The notes: generated by a model not told the origin, from the letters alone. A DNA stretch of 38,788 nt from Terriglobia bacterium (GCA_020073545.1 JAIQEZ010000032.1:1-38788); one strand, 5' to 3'; numbered from the stretch's first letter, positions 8,472 to 17,799 are shown. A program made the numbers and translations.

Positions 8472-9455
8472 ATGAAGTCGCACCGCATGCTCCCTATGGG
8501 GATTCTGACGCTTGTTGCCATGTCTTTGTGTCTCACCGCGCCCGCCCGCGCCGTGGAGGGACATTTCGAGCGCACTTTGCAGGTTTCTGGCACCGTGGAT
8601 CTCGACGTCCAGACGGGCTCCGGAACCATCGACGTGCACACGGGCGACAGCTCGACCGTACGCGTCTCCGGCGCCATCCGGACCGCGGGCGGCTGGCTCG
8701 ACGGCGCCGGCGCGGAAAAAAAGGTCCGCTACCTCGAAGCCAACCCGCCCATCGAGCAGCACGGCAACATCATCAAGATCGGCCGCATTGAAGACGAGGA
8801 ACTGCAGCGCAACATCTCCATCAGTTACGAGATCGTGGTTCCCGTCGAGACGCGCCTGCGCTCGAACTCCGGGTCCGGCGAACAGAATGTGAGCGGTCTG
8901 CGCGGCCCGGTGGAAGCATCCTCCGGCTCCGGCAACCTCCGGCTGACCAATATCGGGGACATGGTCAGAGCCTCGACCGGCTCCGGGCACATTTCCGTCG
9001 ATGGGGTGAAGGGAACCGTGCGCGCCACGACCGGCAGCGGCGAGATCCTTGCCATAGGCGTGGCGGGCGGCCTGCATGCCTCGACGGGCAGCGGCAGCAT
9101 CACACTTCGCCAGACCGCGCCGGGCGATGTGGAGGTCAGCACCGGCTCCGGCACTCTGCAGCTCGAGGGCGTTCACGGCGCCGTGCGCGCCCAAACCGCC
9201 AGCGGCAACATCCTGGTGGAGGGCGAGGGCGCAGGTTCCTGGCGGCTCTCGACCGCTTCCGGCGGGGTCACCGTGCGCCTGCCCAGCCAGCAGGGATTCG
9301 CGCTCCACGCGCGCACGGTTTCCGGCAGCATCCACACCGCGCGCGAGATGACCGTGCAGGGCACCTTCGGCAGACACGAACTGGAGGGCAAGGTCGGCAA
9401 CGGTGGCTTCCTGCTGGATGTGAGCACCGTCTCCGGGAACATCCGGGTCGAGTAG
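8472..9455 (+). CDS. secreted DUF4097-family beta-strand repeat protein
   Basis: 327 residues with a signal peptide (hydrophobic 9-25, cleavage near ARA-VEG) and a strong AAGGAGAAGG upstream. From about residue 40 on, the protein is built of short repeats of the form x-TGSGx-I-x-V-x-G-V-x-G, with at least eight TGSG/SGSG/TASG turns between 45 and 320. This is the parallel beta-helix-like DUF4097 (putative adhesin) fold. It is probably surface-exposed or periplasmic. Family members often sit near anti-sigma factors or PspC-type regulators, but none is seen here. It stands alone between the oxidoreductase and a gene-free stretch. Function is unknown beyond the fold. Confidence 0.87.
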   Translation: MKSHRMLPMGILTLVAMSLCLTAPARAVEGHFERTLQVSGTVDLDVQTGSGTIDVHTGDSSTVRVSGAIRTAGGWLDGAGAEKKVRYLEANPPIEQHGNIIKIGRIEDEELQRNISISYEIVVPVETRLRSNSGSGEQNVSGLRGPVEASSGSGNLRLTNIGDMVRASTGSGHISVDGVKGTVRATTGSGEILAIGVAGGLHASTGSGSITLRQTAPGDVEVSTGSGTLQLEGVHGAVRAQTASGNILVEGEGAGSWRLSTASGGVTVRLPSQQGFALHARTVSGSIHTAREMTVQGTFGRHELEGKVGNGGFLLDVSTVSGNIRVE

Positions 9456-9606
9456 CTGCGCCGCGGACAAGGTCTTTCGAGTCGGTCGCCCCAGCCGTCG
9501 CAGGTTCGGCGCGGTTGAATGGCCACAATCCCGCAAGGTGTGATTGCGCCACCTTTTTCTTGCCGCCCTCACTTCCCCGGGATGGGTACGATCGCTTCCC
9601 GCCCTG

Positions 9607-9696
9607 TCACACGGTCGCGAAATTCCCGGTGATGCTAATGTCGTTGAGGGGGTTCGCGCCGAGCGCCAGGAGATCCGCGCGCTGGCCGGGCTCTTC
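9607..9696 (-). pseudogene. relic of an amidohydrolase 3' end
   Basis: On the reverse strand 30 codons read EEPGQRADLLALGANPL then NDISITGNFATV and a TGA (9607-9609). This is the standard C-terminal signature of imidazolonepropionase-like amidohydrolases (xIEPGKxADLLxLDxNPLxDI). Homology stops abruptly upstream, so only the end survives. The rest of the 340-base gap 9456-9796 shows no gene apart from the SD of the next one. Confidence 0.72.
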
Positions 9697-9796
9697 AGGT
9701 AAGGATCGCCGCCGGCCCTGCCATGGTGATTCGATCGGGCGCGTGGCATAATACCCCAATTATTCGTCATCCCTGTTCCCAGCAAGGAGGTCTTGC

Positions 9797-10468
9797 ATGA
9801 AGCGCTGGGCGGTTCTGGTCGTTTTTGTCTATTTCCTCATCCTCGTTGCCCTGACTTCGCCGATGCTCCTCGCTGCCTTCTATCCACAGATGAAGGCGCA
9901 TGACTCGCTCGGGGTTTTTTCAGAGTGGATGTACTGGGCCGGGTTGGGAGTGATGATTGTGGGGCAGGCGGTCATGTTGCTCATCCCGGTTGACGTGGCG
10001 ATGCAGCGACCCACGACCCGCCGGTCCGTGCTCTGGCCGTTGCTAGCTTCCGGACTGATGGTGGGCGTGCTCGGCGCGGGGGCGGGGGCTTCCATCCTCG
10101 AATTCATCCGGCGAGACAAAGCCCTGAACCTGGTGGGCAAGGGAGTGCCTCTGCTCGCGGTGATCGTGCCCGTGTGGGCGGTGTGGAGCATAGTTTTCTA
10201 CCGGACCGGCCGCGGCGCTGCGGCGATGGACGTCATCACGAGACAGTGTCGCTATCTCCTGAGGGGGAGCGTCCTGGAACTGCTCGTCGCCATACCCACC
10301 CACATCGTGGCCCGCGCGCGGCAGTACTGCTGCGCGGGTTTATTGACCTTCCTGGGGATAGCTTTCGGCGTGTCCGTGATGCTCTTTTCCTTCGGGCCGA
10401 GCGTGTTCTTCCTTTTCGTCCAACGTTGGAAGCGGTTGCAGCCTCAACCCGGGCGGGAAGCTGACTGA
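9797..10468 (+). CDS. polytopic membrane protein of unknown function
   Basis: 223 residues preceded by a strong AAGGAGG. Five hydrophobic segments are visible, at about 5-27, 42-66, 79-105, 116-138 and 178-203. The C-terminal tail is short and basic (QRWKRLQPQPGRE). There is an odd CC pair in ARQYCCAGLLTFLG. I recognise no family. It is followed by a perfect 9-bp hairpin, so it is probably transcribed alone. Confidence 0.8.
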   Translation: MKRWAVLVVFVYFLILVALTSPMLLAAFYPQMKAHDSLGVFSEWMYWAGLGVMIVGQAVMLLIPVDVAMQRPTTRRSVLWPLLASGLMVGVLGAGAGASILEFIRRDKALNLVGKGVPLLAVIVPVWAVWSIVFYRTGRGAAAMDVITRQCRYLLRGSVLELLVAIPTHIVARARQYCCAGLLTFLGIAFGVSVMLFSFGPSVFFLFVQRWKRLQPQPGREAD

Positions 10469-10476
10469 ACTTTTCG

Positions 10477-10502
10477 CCTGCAACCCGCGCGCAGGTTGCA
10501 GG
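10477..10502 (+). terminator. hairpin after the membrane protein gene
   Basis: CCTGCAACC (10477-10485) pairs perfectly with GGTTGCAGG (10494-10502) around an 8-base loop, 8 bases after the stop at 10468. There is no clear T-run, so termination is likely but not certain. Confidence 0.5.
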
Positions 10503-10558
10503 GGCGGACCCAAGCCTAAATTGACAGGCCTGCCCGCAAGGCGTAGCATCGTTACAAC

Positions 10559-10873
10559 ATGGCTCAAACCGCACGCGGTCACAGAAAACTCGAAGTGGTT
10601 TGCCCGTGCTGTGGCGCGGTCCTGAGTGTGGACGCCGAACTGGGCAAAGTGCTGCACCATCAGGCGCCGCCCAAGCACGAAAAGGCTCCGGACCTGAGCC
10701 ACGCCGCGCAGCTCCTCAAGAAAGAAGCCGAGCGCCGCGAAGCGCTCTTCCGTCACAGCGCCGACGAAGAGAAGGTCAAATCGGAATTGCTCGACCGCAA
10801 GTTCAAAGAGGCGTTCGAGAAGACCAAAGACCAGCCCACCGGCCCGCCGCTCAGGGATATTGACCTCGACTGA
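10559..10873 (+). CDS. small zinc-ribbon protein of unknown function
   Basis: 104 residues. The N-terminus carries one CxxC knuckle (VCPCCGAVLSVD) typical of a half zinc ribbon, which suggests it dimerises or binds a partner to complete the site. Residues 45-90 form a highly charged Lys/Glu helix, probably a coiled coil (AAQLLKKEAERREALF). It precedes the fatty-acid operon but is separated from it by a short tandem repeat and a strong promoter, so it is not part of it. No recognisable ribosome-binding site is seen. The function is unknown. Confidence 0.72.
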   Translation: MAQTARGHRKLEVVCPCCGAVLSVDAELGKVLHHQAPPKHEKAPDLSHAAQLLKKEAERREALFRHSADEEKVKSELLDRKFKEAFEKTKDQPTGPPLRDIDLD

Positions 10874-10902
10874 GTCTTCGCAGACAATCGCCCATCCCCC
10901 AT

Positions 10903-10934
10903 TGGCCCAATCTCCCGATGGCCCAGATTCCCGA
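10903..10934. repeat. two tandem 16-base units
   Basis: TGGCCCAATCTCCCGA (10903-10918) is followed directly by TGGCCCAGATTCCCGA (10919-10934), 13 of 16 bases matching. It resembles the short tandem repeats seen at 22300-22331 and 36435-36469 in this window. Confidence 0.65.
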
Positions 10935-11009
10935 CTATCTCTTTTCCCCTCAGCCACTTCCATTCGCAGGAAAGGCCGGAAGCCCATGGCGTTCCGCCCT
11001 TCGCCTTCC

Positions 11010-11037
11010 TTGACAACCCCCCCACGCAAGCTATAAT
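11010..11037 (+). promoter_or_regulatory. sigma-70-type promoter of the fatty-acid operon
   Basis: TTGACA (11010-11015), a 16-base spacer, and TATAAT (11032-11037): both hexamers are consensus. The start would be near 11044, giving a leader of about 20 bases before the GTG of yceD. It is the best promoter in the window, as expected for ribosomal-protein and lipid-synthesis genes. Confidence 0.8.
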
Positions 11038-11063
11038 TAACAATTTGTGTTGACGAGGCCGGG

Positions 11064-11573
11064 GTGCGCATAACCCTCGCAGAACTTGAGGTCCACCGGG
11101 TCATTGCCTCTGAGAACTATGTCCCGGGCGCGCTCGATTTTCACGGAGCCGAGTTCCGGCAAGCGGCGGCGCTCAAGATTGGCGCCACGGCGGAGCTGCT
11201 AGGGGCGGAGATTCGCATTCGAGGGCACCTCGCGACGCGCCTCGAGGCCAGTTGCGACCGCTGCTTGGGTGCAGTGGTGATTCCGGTGGAGCGCGATTTC
11301 GACCTCTTCTACCGGCCGGTCAAGACCATTGCCAAGGAAGAGGAGATCGAAATCTCCGAGGACGAGCTGGAAATCGGCTTTTACTCCGGGGACGGGATCG
11401 AACTGGCGGAGGTGGCCACGGAGCAGGTGATCCTCTCCGTGCCCATGAAGGTGATTTGCCGGGCCGACTGCCGGGGCTTGTGCCCGGCCTGCGGGGCCAA
11501 TCGGAATCTCGTATCGTGCCACTGCTCGCCCCCGCAGGAAGATTCTCCTTTTGCTTCGCTCAAGGAACAGTGA
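11064..11573 (+). CDS. yceD: YceD / DUF177 family protein
   Basis: 169 residues, the family's usual length, from a GTG with a weak purine-rich site before it. Conserved cysteine motifs are clear: SCDRC near residue 62 and CRADCRGLCPACGANRN near 132-148. They are typical of DUF177, the family named for accumulation of large-subunit rRNA, whose gene nearly always precedes rpmF. The middle is strongly acidic (EEEIEISEDELEI). It lies 138 bases upstream of rpmF and heads the yceD-rpmF-plsX-fab operon, driven by the promoter at 11010-11037. The call is firm from motif plus context; the molecular activity of the family is incompletely known. Confidence 0.9.
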   Translation: MRITLAELEVHRVIASENYVPGALDFHGAEFRQAAALKIGATAELLGAEIRIRGHLATRLEASCDRCLGAVVIPVERDFDLFYRPVKTIAKEEEIEISEDELEIGFYSGDGIELAEVATEQVILSVPMKVICRADCRGLCPACGANRNLVSCHCSPPQEDSPFASLKEQ

Positions 11574-11711
11574 TCCCGGGGTGGCTCGGAGGAGCGATAC
11601 CCACCCGAGCCGTTCCCGTCGGAAGCTAACGAGCCGGGAGTGATTGCCTGCCGGGCCGCGAGGCTTCATCCCCGCGCGGGCTTCCGTATTTGACAAAAGA
11701 AAAGGAAAGCT

Positions 11712-11897
11712 ATGCCGAATCCCAAACGACGACATTCCAAAGCGCGGCGGAATCGCCGGCGGGCGCACGATCATCTGACGGCGCCAGCGATGGCCGAGTG
11801 CCCGCACTGTCACGAAATGAAGCTGCCTCACCAAGCCTGCCCGCACTGTGGTTACTACCGCAGCCGGGAAGTGATCCTGGTGGAGGAATCAGCTTAA
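11712..11897 (+). CDS. rpmF: 50S ribosomal protein L32
   Basis: 61 residues. The N-terminus is the usual MPNPKRRHSKARRNRRRAH, followed by a four-cysteine zinc ribbon (CPHCHEMK... CPHCGYY). This is the zinc-binding (C+) form of L32. AAAGGAAAG lies before the ATG. It is second in the operon, coupling ribosome and fatty-acid gene expression, as in many bacteria. Confidence 0.97.
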   Translation: MPNPKRRHSKARRNRRRAHDHLTAPAMAECPHCHEMKLPHQACPHCGYYRSREVILVEESA

Positions 11898-11984
11898 AGT
11901 GTCAGGCGATGGCCCCTCGGAAGCTCGACCCGGCGCGACCATGCTTCCCGCGCCGGCCATATTTCACCGTTTGAATTGACCACC

Positions 11985-13001
11985 ATGCGACGCATCGTCG
12001 TTGACGCCATGGGCACCGACGCGGCACCCGGGCCGGAAGTCGAGGGAGCAATCCAGGCCGCGCGGGAGGGATACGCGGAAGTCCTGCTGGCCGGGCCGCA
12101 AGACCGGCTGAGCCGCGAGCTCAGCCGGCGCGACGCCCAGCGCCTGCCCATCGAGATCGTCCACGCCAGCGAAGCGGTTACCATGGCGGACAAGGCGACA
12201 AAGGCCTTCCGCGCCAAGCGGGACTCCTCCCTGCGCGTGGCGGCGCGGCTGGTGCACGAGGGCAAGGCCGACGGCATGATCAGCGCCGGCAACACCGGCG
12301 CCGTGATGACCACGGCCAAGATCGTGCTGGGAGCCCTGGAAGGCGTGGACCGCCCCGCGCTGGCGCAAGTTTTCCCCACCTCGAAAGGCACTGCCGCCGT
12401 GCTGCTCGACGTGGGCGCCAACGTCGACTGCAAAGCTCACCACCTGGTCGAGTTCGCGGTGATGGGCGAAATCTATTACCGCGCCATCTTTGGCGTGGAG
12501 CGGCCGCGCATCGGCCTGCTCTCCATCGGTCAGGAAGAGCACAAGGGGAACGATCTGACGCGCGAGGCGCTGGTCCTGCTCAAGCAGCTTGACGCGAATT
12601 TTGTTGGCAACGTGGAAGGCCGCGACCTTTACAATGGTCGCGTGGAAGTGGTCGTTTGCGACGGCTTTATCGGCAACGTGGCCCTGAAGATTAGCGAAGG
12701 ACTTGTGGAAGCGGTCTCCAGCCTCCTGAAGGAAGCCCTTTCCAGCACGCTCTCCTCCAAAGTTGGTTACGTGCTGGCCCGAAAAGCCTTCCAGAATTTC
12801 AAGAAGCGGGTGGATTATTCCGAGTACGGCGGCGCGCCCCTGCTGGGCGTGAAAGGCGTGTGCATCATCTGCCACGGCGGATCGAACGCCAACGCCATCA
12901 AGAATGCCATCCGCGTCGCGGCGGAATTCGCGACCGGAAAAGTGAACGAGAAGATTGAACGCGACTTGGCGGGTGCTTCCCTGGGCAATCTCAAAGGGTA
13001 G
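11985..13001 (+). CDS. plsX: phosphate acyltransferase PlsX
   Basis: 338 residues. PlsX makes acyl-phosphate from acyl-ACP, the first step of the PlsX/PlsY route to phosphatidic acid, and acts at the inner face of the membrane. The start is the ATG at 11985 ([10 protein letters not shown]), which matches the family; an in-frame TTG nine bases earlier is less likely. The N-terminal motif reads DAMGTD instead of the usual DAMGGD, a small change in a very conserved loop. Other family hallmarks are present: [17 protein letters not shown], and the C-terminal [12 protein letters not shown] with [13 protein letters not shown]. It lies in the fab operon 87 bases after rpmF. Confidence 0.95.
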   Translation: MRRIVVDAMGTDAAPGPEVEGAIQAAREGYAEVLLAGPQDRLSRELSRRDAQRLPIEIVHASEAVTMADKATKAFRAKRDSSLRVAARLVHEGKADGMISAGNTGAVMTTAKIVLGALEGVDRPALAQVFPTSKGTAAVLLDVGANVDCKAHHLVEFAVMGEIYYRAIFGVERPRIGLLSIGQEEHKGNDLTREALVLLKQLDANFVGNVEGRDLYNGRVEVVVCDGFIGNVALKISEGLVEAVSSLLKEALSSTLSSKVGYVLARKAFQNFKKRVDYSEYGGAPLLGVKGVCIICHGGSNANAIKNAIRVAAEFATGKVNEKIERDLAGASLGNLKG

Positions 13002-13070
13002 TCAAGGGTTCCAGTCTTCGTCGGGCCTCCCCTCCGTCAACGCAAGTGTACGGCCACCTGAGGAGTCTCT

Positions 13071-14051
13071 ATGTATGTAGCAGGCGTGTTAGGAACCGGC
13101 TCGGCGCTGCCGGAGAAAGTCATCACCAACTTCGATCTCGAAAAAGTGGTGGACACCTCCGACCAGTGGATCACCTCGCGCACCGGCATCAAAGAGCGTC
13201 GCCAGGCCGCTCCTGACGAAACCACCTCCACACTCTCGGTGCAGGCTTCCCGCAAGGCTCTGGCGAAAGCGGGGATCAAAGCTGCGGATCTCGACCTGAT
13301 CATCTGTTCTACCATTTCGCCAGACATGCCGCTGCCTTCCACCGCCTCGCTCATCCAGCACGCGCTCGGCGCGCGCGGGTGCTGCGCCTTCGACTTGGCC
13401 GCCGCCTGTTCCGGGTTTCTTTTCGGCATGACCGTGGCCGAGCAATTCATCCGCACCGACGCGGCGAAATACGTGCTGGTCATCGGCGCCGAGCTGCTCT
13501 CGCGTTATCTCGATTATAAGGACCGCGCCACATGCGTCATTTTCGGAGACGGCGTAGCTGCGGCGGTGTTCGGGCCCGTCGAGCCGCCTTCGGGAATCTT
13601 GGCGCACGAGCTGCACACCGAAGGCCAGTACGCAGATCACCTCTTCATTCCCGCCGGTGGTACCGCCCTGCCCGCCTCCCGCAAGACCGTTGAGGAGGGC
13701 GCGCATTACATCAAGATGCGCGGCAACGAGTTGTTCAAGGTGGCCGTCCGCAGCCTGGAAGACGTGTCGCGCCAAGTGCTGAAGAAAGCCGGGCTCACGG
13801 CCGATGACCTCGACCTCTTCATCCCGCACCAGGCCAATCAGCGCATTACCGAGGCGGTTCGCGAGCGGCTGGGCGTGTGCCCCGAAAAGATCTATAACAA
13901 CATCAGCCGCGTCGGCAACACCTCCTCGGCCTCGATCCCCATTTGCTTGGATGAATGCGTGCAAAGCGGCCGCCTGAAAAAGGGGGATCTCGTGCTGATG
14001 TCCGCCTTCGGCGCGGGCGTCACCTGGGGAGCGGTGCTGATGCGGTGGTGA
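13071..14051 (+). CDS. fabH: beta-ketoacyl-ACP synthase III
   Basis: 326 residues. FabH starts fatty-acid synthesis by condensing an acyl-CoA (usually acetyl-CoA) with malonyl-ACP. The catalytic triad is complete: Cys113 (AAACSGF), His253 (PHQANQR) and Asn283 (RVGNTSS). GAGGAG precedes the ATG. The gene follows plsX by 69 bases in the operon. Chain-length or branched-primer preference cannot be told by eye. Confidence 0.96.
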   Translation: MYVAGVLGTGSALPEKVITNFDLEKVVDTSDQWITSRTGIKERRQAAPDETTSTLSVQASRKALAKAGIKAADLDLIICSTISPDMPLPSTASLIQHALGARGCCAFDLAAACSGFLFGMTVAEQFIRTDAAKYVLVIGAELLSRYLDYKDRATCVIFGDGVAAAVFGPVEPPSGILAHELHTEGQYADHLFIPAGGTALPASRKTVEEGAHYIKMRGNELFKVAVRSLEDVSRQVLKKAGLTADDLDLFIPHQANQRITEAVRERLGVCPEKIYNNISRVGNTSSASIPICLDECVQSGRLKKGDLVLMSAFGAGVTWGAVLMRW

Positions 14052-14137
14052 GGGAAACCCGTCCGTTGTCGGCCCCGATAGGGAAGCCGATGCAGGGGCG
14101 ACGGACGACTGACAACGGACCACGGACAGACTCGAAG

Positions 14138-15088
14138 GTGAGCTTGGCGAAGACTGCTTTCATCTTTCCCGGTCAAGGTTCTCAATACCCCGGCATGGGC
14201 CGCGAGCTGGCGGAAAACTTCGCCTGCGCGCGTGCCGTTTTCAAGGAAGCCGATGGTGCGCTGGGTTTCGCGATCTCCAAGCTCTGCTTTGAGGGCCCCG
14301 CGGAAGCGCTGCAGCTCACCGCCAACACGCAGCCCGCGATTCTCGTCGTTTCCGTGGCCGCAGCGATGGTCTTGCGCGAGAAAGGCCTTCAGGCGGACTA
14401 TGTAGCGGGGCACAGCTTGGGTGAATACTCGGCCCTCGTGGTGGCGGGCGCCTTACGCTTGGCCGACGCCGTGCGATTGGTTCGCCAGCGCGGCCAGTAC
14501 ATGCAGGAAGCTGTGCCGGTGGGCCAGGGCGCCATGGCGGCGATCCTGGGCCTAGACGCTGCCGCGCTCGAGGAAGTCTGCCGCGCCGCCGCGCAAGGCG
14601 AAGTAGTCTCTCCGGCGAACTTGAACTCCCCGGGACAGGTGGTGATCGCGGGAAGCGCCGCAGCCGTGGCGAGAGCTGTCGAACTGGCGAAAGCCCGCGG
14701 CGCCAAGCGCGCGATCATGCTCAACGTGAGCGCGCCTTTCCACTGCGCCTTGATGAAGCCCGCGCAGGACCGCCTGAGTGTTGATCTGGATGCCACCGAA
14801 GTGTATGACCCGCAAGTGCCGCTCGTGAACAATGTCAGCGCGCAGGTGGTAATTTTCGCACGCCTCATTCGCGAAGGGCTAAAACACCAGGTCACATCTC
14901 CCGTGCGCTGGGAGGAATCGATGCGCCGCCTGCGCAGGGAAGGCGTGGAGATGTTCGTGGAAGTCGGACCGGGCAAAGTGCTGTCGGGACTGCTTCGGCA
15001 GATCGATCGCGGGGCCGAGTGCCTGCGCGTCGAGGACGTCGCCACGCTCAGCGAAGTCCTGGCGCGGCTGGCGTCTGCGTCGGCGTAG
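14138..15088 (+). CDS. fabD: malonyl-CoA:ACP transacylase
   Basis: About 316 residues. It moves the malonyl group from CoA to ACP. The GxSxG nucleophile elbow is GHSLGE with Ser93, and the partner His202 lies in APFHCALM; FPGQGSQYPGMG marks the N-terminus. I chose GTG 14138 because the protein then begins MSLAKTAFIFPGQGS, the family pattern; TTG 14144 is an alternative and no strong ribosome-binding site decides. The upstream gap contains short ACGGAC/ACTGAC repeats rather than coding sequence. Confidence 0.94.
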   Translation: MSLAKTAFIFPGQGSQYPGMGRELAENFACARAVFKEADGALGFAISKLCFEGPAEALQLTANTQPAILVVSVAAAMVLREKGLQADYVAGHSLGEYSALVVAGALRLADAVRLVRQRGQYMQEAVPVGQGAMAAILGLDAAALEEVCRAAAQGEVVSPANLNSPGQVVIAGSAAAVARAVELAKARGAKRAIMLNVSAPFHCALMKPAQDRLSVDLDATEVYDPQVPLVNNVSAQVVIFARLIREGLKHQVTSPVRWEESMRRLRREGVEMFVEVGPGKVLSGLLRQIDRGAECLRVEDVATLSEVLARLASASA

Positions 15089-15194
15089 TAGGCTGAGGAA
15101 AAATGGATTCCGCGGCGGAAAGGCGGGGCGGCACCTGTCCCGATGGTTTGCATCGGGAACCCCGCCGCCTGAGAAGACAGGAGTCGGTAAGAAT

Positions 15195-15941
15195 ATGCTG
15201 AACTTCGAAGGACGCGTGGCGATCGTGACGGGCGGCGCGCAGGGAATTGGCCGGGCCACGGTGATGGCGCTGGCAGAGCGTGGCGCCAGCATCGGGTTGA
15301 CCAACATCCGCTGCGCCAAGCTCGATTCAACGATCAAGGAACTCGAGGACATGGGGCGCAAGGTGCTGAAGTTCTGCGTCGATGTCACCGATGTCGAGGC
15401 CGTCCAGGAGATGGTGGAACAGACCGTGGCCACTTGGGGCAAGATCGATATCCTGGTGAACAACGCGGGCATTACCAAGGACAACCTGGTGATGCGAATG
15501 AAAACCGACGAGTGGGAAGCCGTCCTCAAAACCAACCTGGATGGCGCCTTCTACTGCATCCGCGCCGTCCTGCCCACCATGGTCCGGCAGCGTTACGGGC
15601 GCATCATTAATATCGCCTCCGTGGTCGCGCAAGCCGGAAACGTGGGCCAGGCGAACTACATCGCTTCCAAAGCAGGAATTATCGGTCTCACCAAGGCCGT
15701 GGCTGCGGAGGTCGCCCGGCGCAACATTACGGTGAACGCCATCGCCCCGGGTTTCATTAACACGCCCATGACGGAGGGTCTTCCTCCCGAGGTCAAGGAG
15801 AAGATGCTCAGCATGATTCCCATGGGGCGCATGGGCACTGACAGCGAAGTGGCCCAGGGGGTGCTTTTCCTGGCCTCCCCGGAGACGAGCTACATTACGG
15901 GCCACGTACTCAATATTAACGGTGGCATGTACATGGCATAG
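15195..15941 (+). CDS. fabG: 3-oxoacyl-ACP reductase
   Basis: 248 residues, a short-chain dehydrogenase that reduces 3-oxoacyl-ACP with NADPH. Motifs: the nucleotide site VTGGAQGIGRA, NNAG, and the catalytic set Ser142, Tyr155, Lys159 (NYIASKAG). The C-terminus INGGMYMA is typical of FabG. It follows fabD by 106 bases; that gap has GC-rich inverted repeats and a GGAG site. Its place between fabD and acpP makes FabG the right member of a large family. Confidence 0.95.
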   Translation: MLNFEGRVAIVTGGAQGIGRATVMALAERGASIGLTNIRCAKLDSTIKELEDMGRKVLKFCVDVTDVEAVQEMVEQTVATWGKIDILVNNAGITKDNLVMRMKTDEWEAVLKTNLDGAFYCIRAVLPTMVRQRYGRIINIASVVAQAGNVGQANYIASKAGIIGLTKAVAAEVARRNITVNAIAPGFINTPMTEGLPPEVKEKMLSMIPMGRMGTDSEVAQGVLFLASPETSYITGHVLNINGGMYMA

Positions 15942-16033
15942 CGGGCGAGACCGGCTCGGTCGTATGTCGCTTGACGCTTGCCGGTAGCACAGTTAGAATG
16001 GGCGCCCCCATGTAACTTGAGGAGGATGGACTG

Positions 16034-16282
16034 ATGGCTTCGCCCGAAGAGAAGGTGAAACAGATCATTGTGGAACAGCTCGGAGTGGATGAGTCCGAAG
16101 TGACACCCACCGCGCACTTCGTCGACGACCTCGGCGCCGATTCACTCGACCTCGTGGAACTGGTGATGGCGTTTGAAGAGGCCTTTGAGATCGAGATCCC
16201 GGACGAGGACGCGGAGAAGATCACCACCGTCAAAGACGCGATCGACTACATTCAAGCCCACGTGAAGCCCGCGAAGAACTGA
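16034..16282 (+). CDS. acpP: acyl carrier protein
   Basis: 82 residues, very acidic, four-helix ACP. The phosphopantetheine attachment Ser37 lies in [23 protein letters not shown] site precedes the ATG. It sits 36 bases before fabF, as in most bacteria, and carries the growing chain for all fab enzymes in this operon. Confidence 0.97.
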   Translation: MASPEEKVKQIIVEQLGVDESEVTPTAHFVDDLGADSLDLVELVMAFEEAFEIEIPDEDAEKITTVKDAIDYIQAHVKPAKN

Positions 16283-16318
16283 CTGCCGTAGGGCAAGTCT
16301 CCACAGGAGGAGCACAGC

Positions 16319-17560
16319 TTGACGCGGAGAGTCGTCGTGACCGGTGTGGGATTGCTCACCGCCGTCGGCCTCGACACGGCGGAGTCGTGGCAGAATCTCC
16401 TGGCCGGCAAGAGCGGCGTGGCGCCCATCACGCATTTTGATACTACCGGCTTCTCCGCCACCATTGCGGCGGAAGTCAAGGGCTTCGACCCGCTGCAGGT
16501 CATCGAAAAGAAAGAACTGAAGAAGATGGGCCTCTTCATTCAGTTCGCCCTCGCCGCCGCGCAGCAGGCTGTGCAGCAGTCCCAGCTCCAGGTCACTCCG
16601 GACATCGCCGAGCGCGTGGGCGTCTATATCGGTTCCGGCATCGGAGGATTCGACGTCATCGAACGCGAGCACACGGCGCTCATGCAGGGTGGCCCGCGCA
16701 AGATTTCTCCTTTCTTCATTCCGGCGGCCATCGTCAACCTCGCTTCCGGCCACGTTTCCATCCGCTATGGCGCCAAGGGGCCGAACTCGGCCACCTGCAC
16801 CGCGTGCTCTTCCAGCGCCCACGCGGTGGGCGATTCTTTCAAGCTCATCCAGCGCTGCGCTGCCGACGTGATGATCTGCGGCGGCGCCGAGGCGGCCATC
16901 ACGCCCATGGGCGTGGGTGGATTTGCGGCCATGCGCGCGCTTTCGACGCGCAACCAAGAACCCGAAAAAGCCAGCCGCCCGTTCGACAAGGAGCGCGACG
17001 GCTTCGTGATCGGCGAAGGGGCCGGCATCCTCATCCTGGAAGAACTGGGCTTTGCGCTGAAGCGCGGCGCGCCGATTCTCGCCGAAGTCGTCGGCTACGG
17101 CATGTCGGGCGACGCCTTCCACATTACGCAGCCCGATGAAAGTGCCGGCGGCGCCGCGCGCGCCATGCAGGCGACGCTCGCGGACGCGGAGGTTCTCCCC
17201 GAGCAGGTCGGTTACATCAACGCCCATGGCACCTCCACGCCCTACAACGATCGCCTGGAAACCTTGGCCATCAAGAAAGTCTTCGGTGACCACGCCCGCA
17301 AGCTGGCGGTGAGTTCCACCAAGTCCATGACCGGCCATTTGCTGGGCGGTGCGGGCGGCCTCGAAGCAGGCATCACGGTGCTCGCCCTGCGCGACCAGAT
17401 GTTACCCCCCACCATCAATCTCGAACACCCCGATCCGGATTGCGATCTGGACTACGTCCCCAATCAGGCGCGCCAGGCCGAGGTCGAATACGCGCTCTCG
17501 AATTCCTTCGGCTTCGGCGGCACCAATGCCGCCTTGCTCTTGAAGCGGTATACGGGGTAG
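16319..17560 (+). CDS. fabF: beta-ketoacyl-ACP synthase II
   Basis: 413 residues from a TTG start, well supported by ACAGGAGG nine bases upstream and by the family N-terminus ([15 protein letters not shown]). It elongates acyl-ACP. The Cys-His-His triad is intact and has the E. coli numbering: Cys163 (TACSSSAH), His303 (NAHGTST) and His340 (MTGHLLGG), with Lys in KSMTGH. It is the last gene of the operon; a fold-back repeat follows. Confidence 0.96.
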   Translation: MTRRVVVTGVGLLTAVGLDTAESWQNLLAGKSGVAPITHFDTTGFSATIAAEVKGFDPLQVIEKKELKKMGLFIQFALAAAQQAVQQSQLQVTPDIAERVGVYIGSGIGGFDVIEREHTALMQGGPRKISPFFIPAAIVNLASGHVSIRYGAKGPNSATCTACSSSAHAVGDSFKLIQRCAADVMICGGAEAAITPMGVGGFAAMRALSTRNQEPEKASRPFDKERDGFVIGEGAGILILEELGFALKRGAPILAEVVGYGMSGDAFHITQPDESAGGAARAMQATLADAEVLPEQVGYINAHGTSTPYNDRLETLAIKKVFGDHARKLAVSSTKSMTGHLLGGAGGLEAGITVLALRDQMLPPTINLEHPDPDCDLDYVPNQARQAEVEYALSNSFGFGGTNAALLLKRYTG

Positions 17561-17590
17561 TATCTGCCCTTTGTTGCGCCGGTCTGTCTT

Positions 17591-17735
17591 TCCCGATGGC
17601 CTGATGCTGTGAAGAAACGGCTGCCTTAACCGCAGAGGCGCCGAGACGCCGAGGAATGGCTTTTCACTTTCACATCTCAGCGCCTCCGCGGTGAGAAGGG
17701 TTTTGGGATTATTCCGCAGCTTCTCAACATCGGGA
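17591..17735. repeat. 145-base fold-back element after fabF
   Basis: The outer arms (CCCGATGGCCTGATGCTGTG from 17592 and the reverse complement near 17717-17735) and inner arms ACCGCAGAGGCGCCGAG (17629-17645) / CTCAGCGCCTCCGCGGT (17676-17692, 15 of 17 paired) form one long imperfect hairpin. It fills most of the 310-base gap between fabF and etfB. It has no coding content and could end the fab transcript or be a mobile repeat. Confidence 0.55.
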
Positions 17736-17793
17736 TGACCGGCGGTCGCTTGCTATCAGCTATCTCGGTGCTGCGCTATCTTGCGGATTCGCA

Positions 17794-17799
17794 TATAAT
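17794..17799 (+). promoter_or_regulatory. etfB: possible -10 box for the etf genes
   Basis: A perfect TATAAT lies 71 bases before the etfB start, but no good -35 hexamer stands 16-18 bases upstream. It is offered as the most likely promoter position only. Confidence 0.35.

Noticed and set aside
8427-9785. Long reverse-strand open frame opposite the DUF4097 gene
   Set aside because: It is a shadow of the high-GC coding strand; the + strand has a signal peptide, a ribosome site and family repeats. Only the short amidohydrolase relic (another frame) is meaningful.
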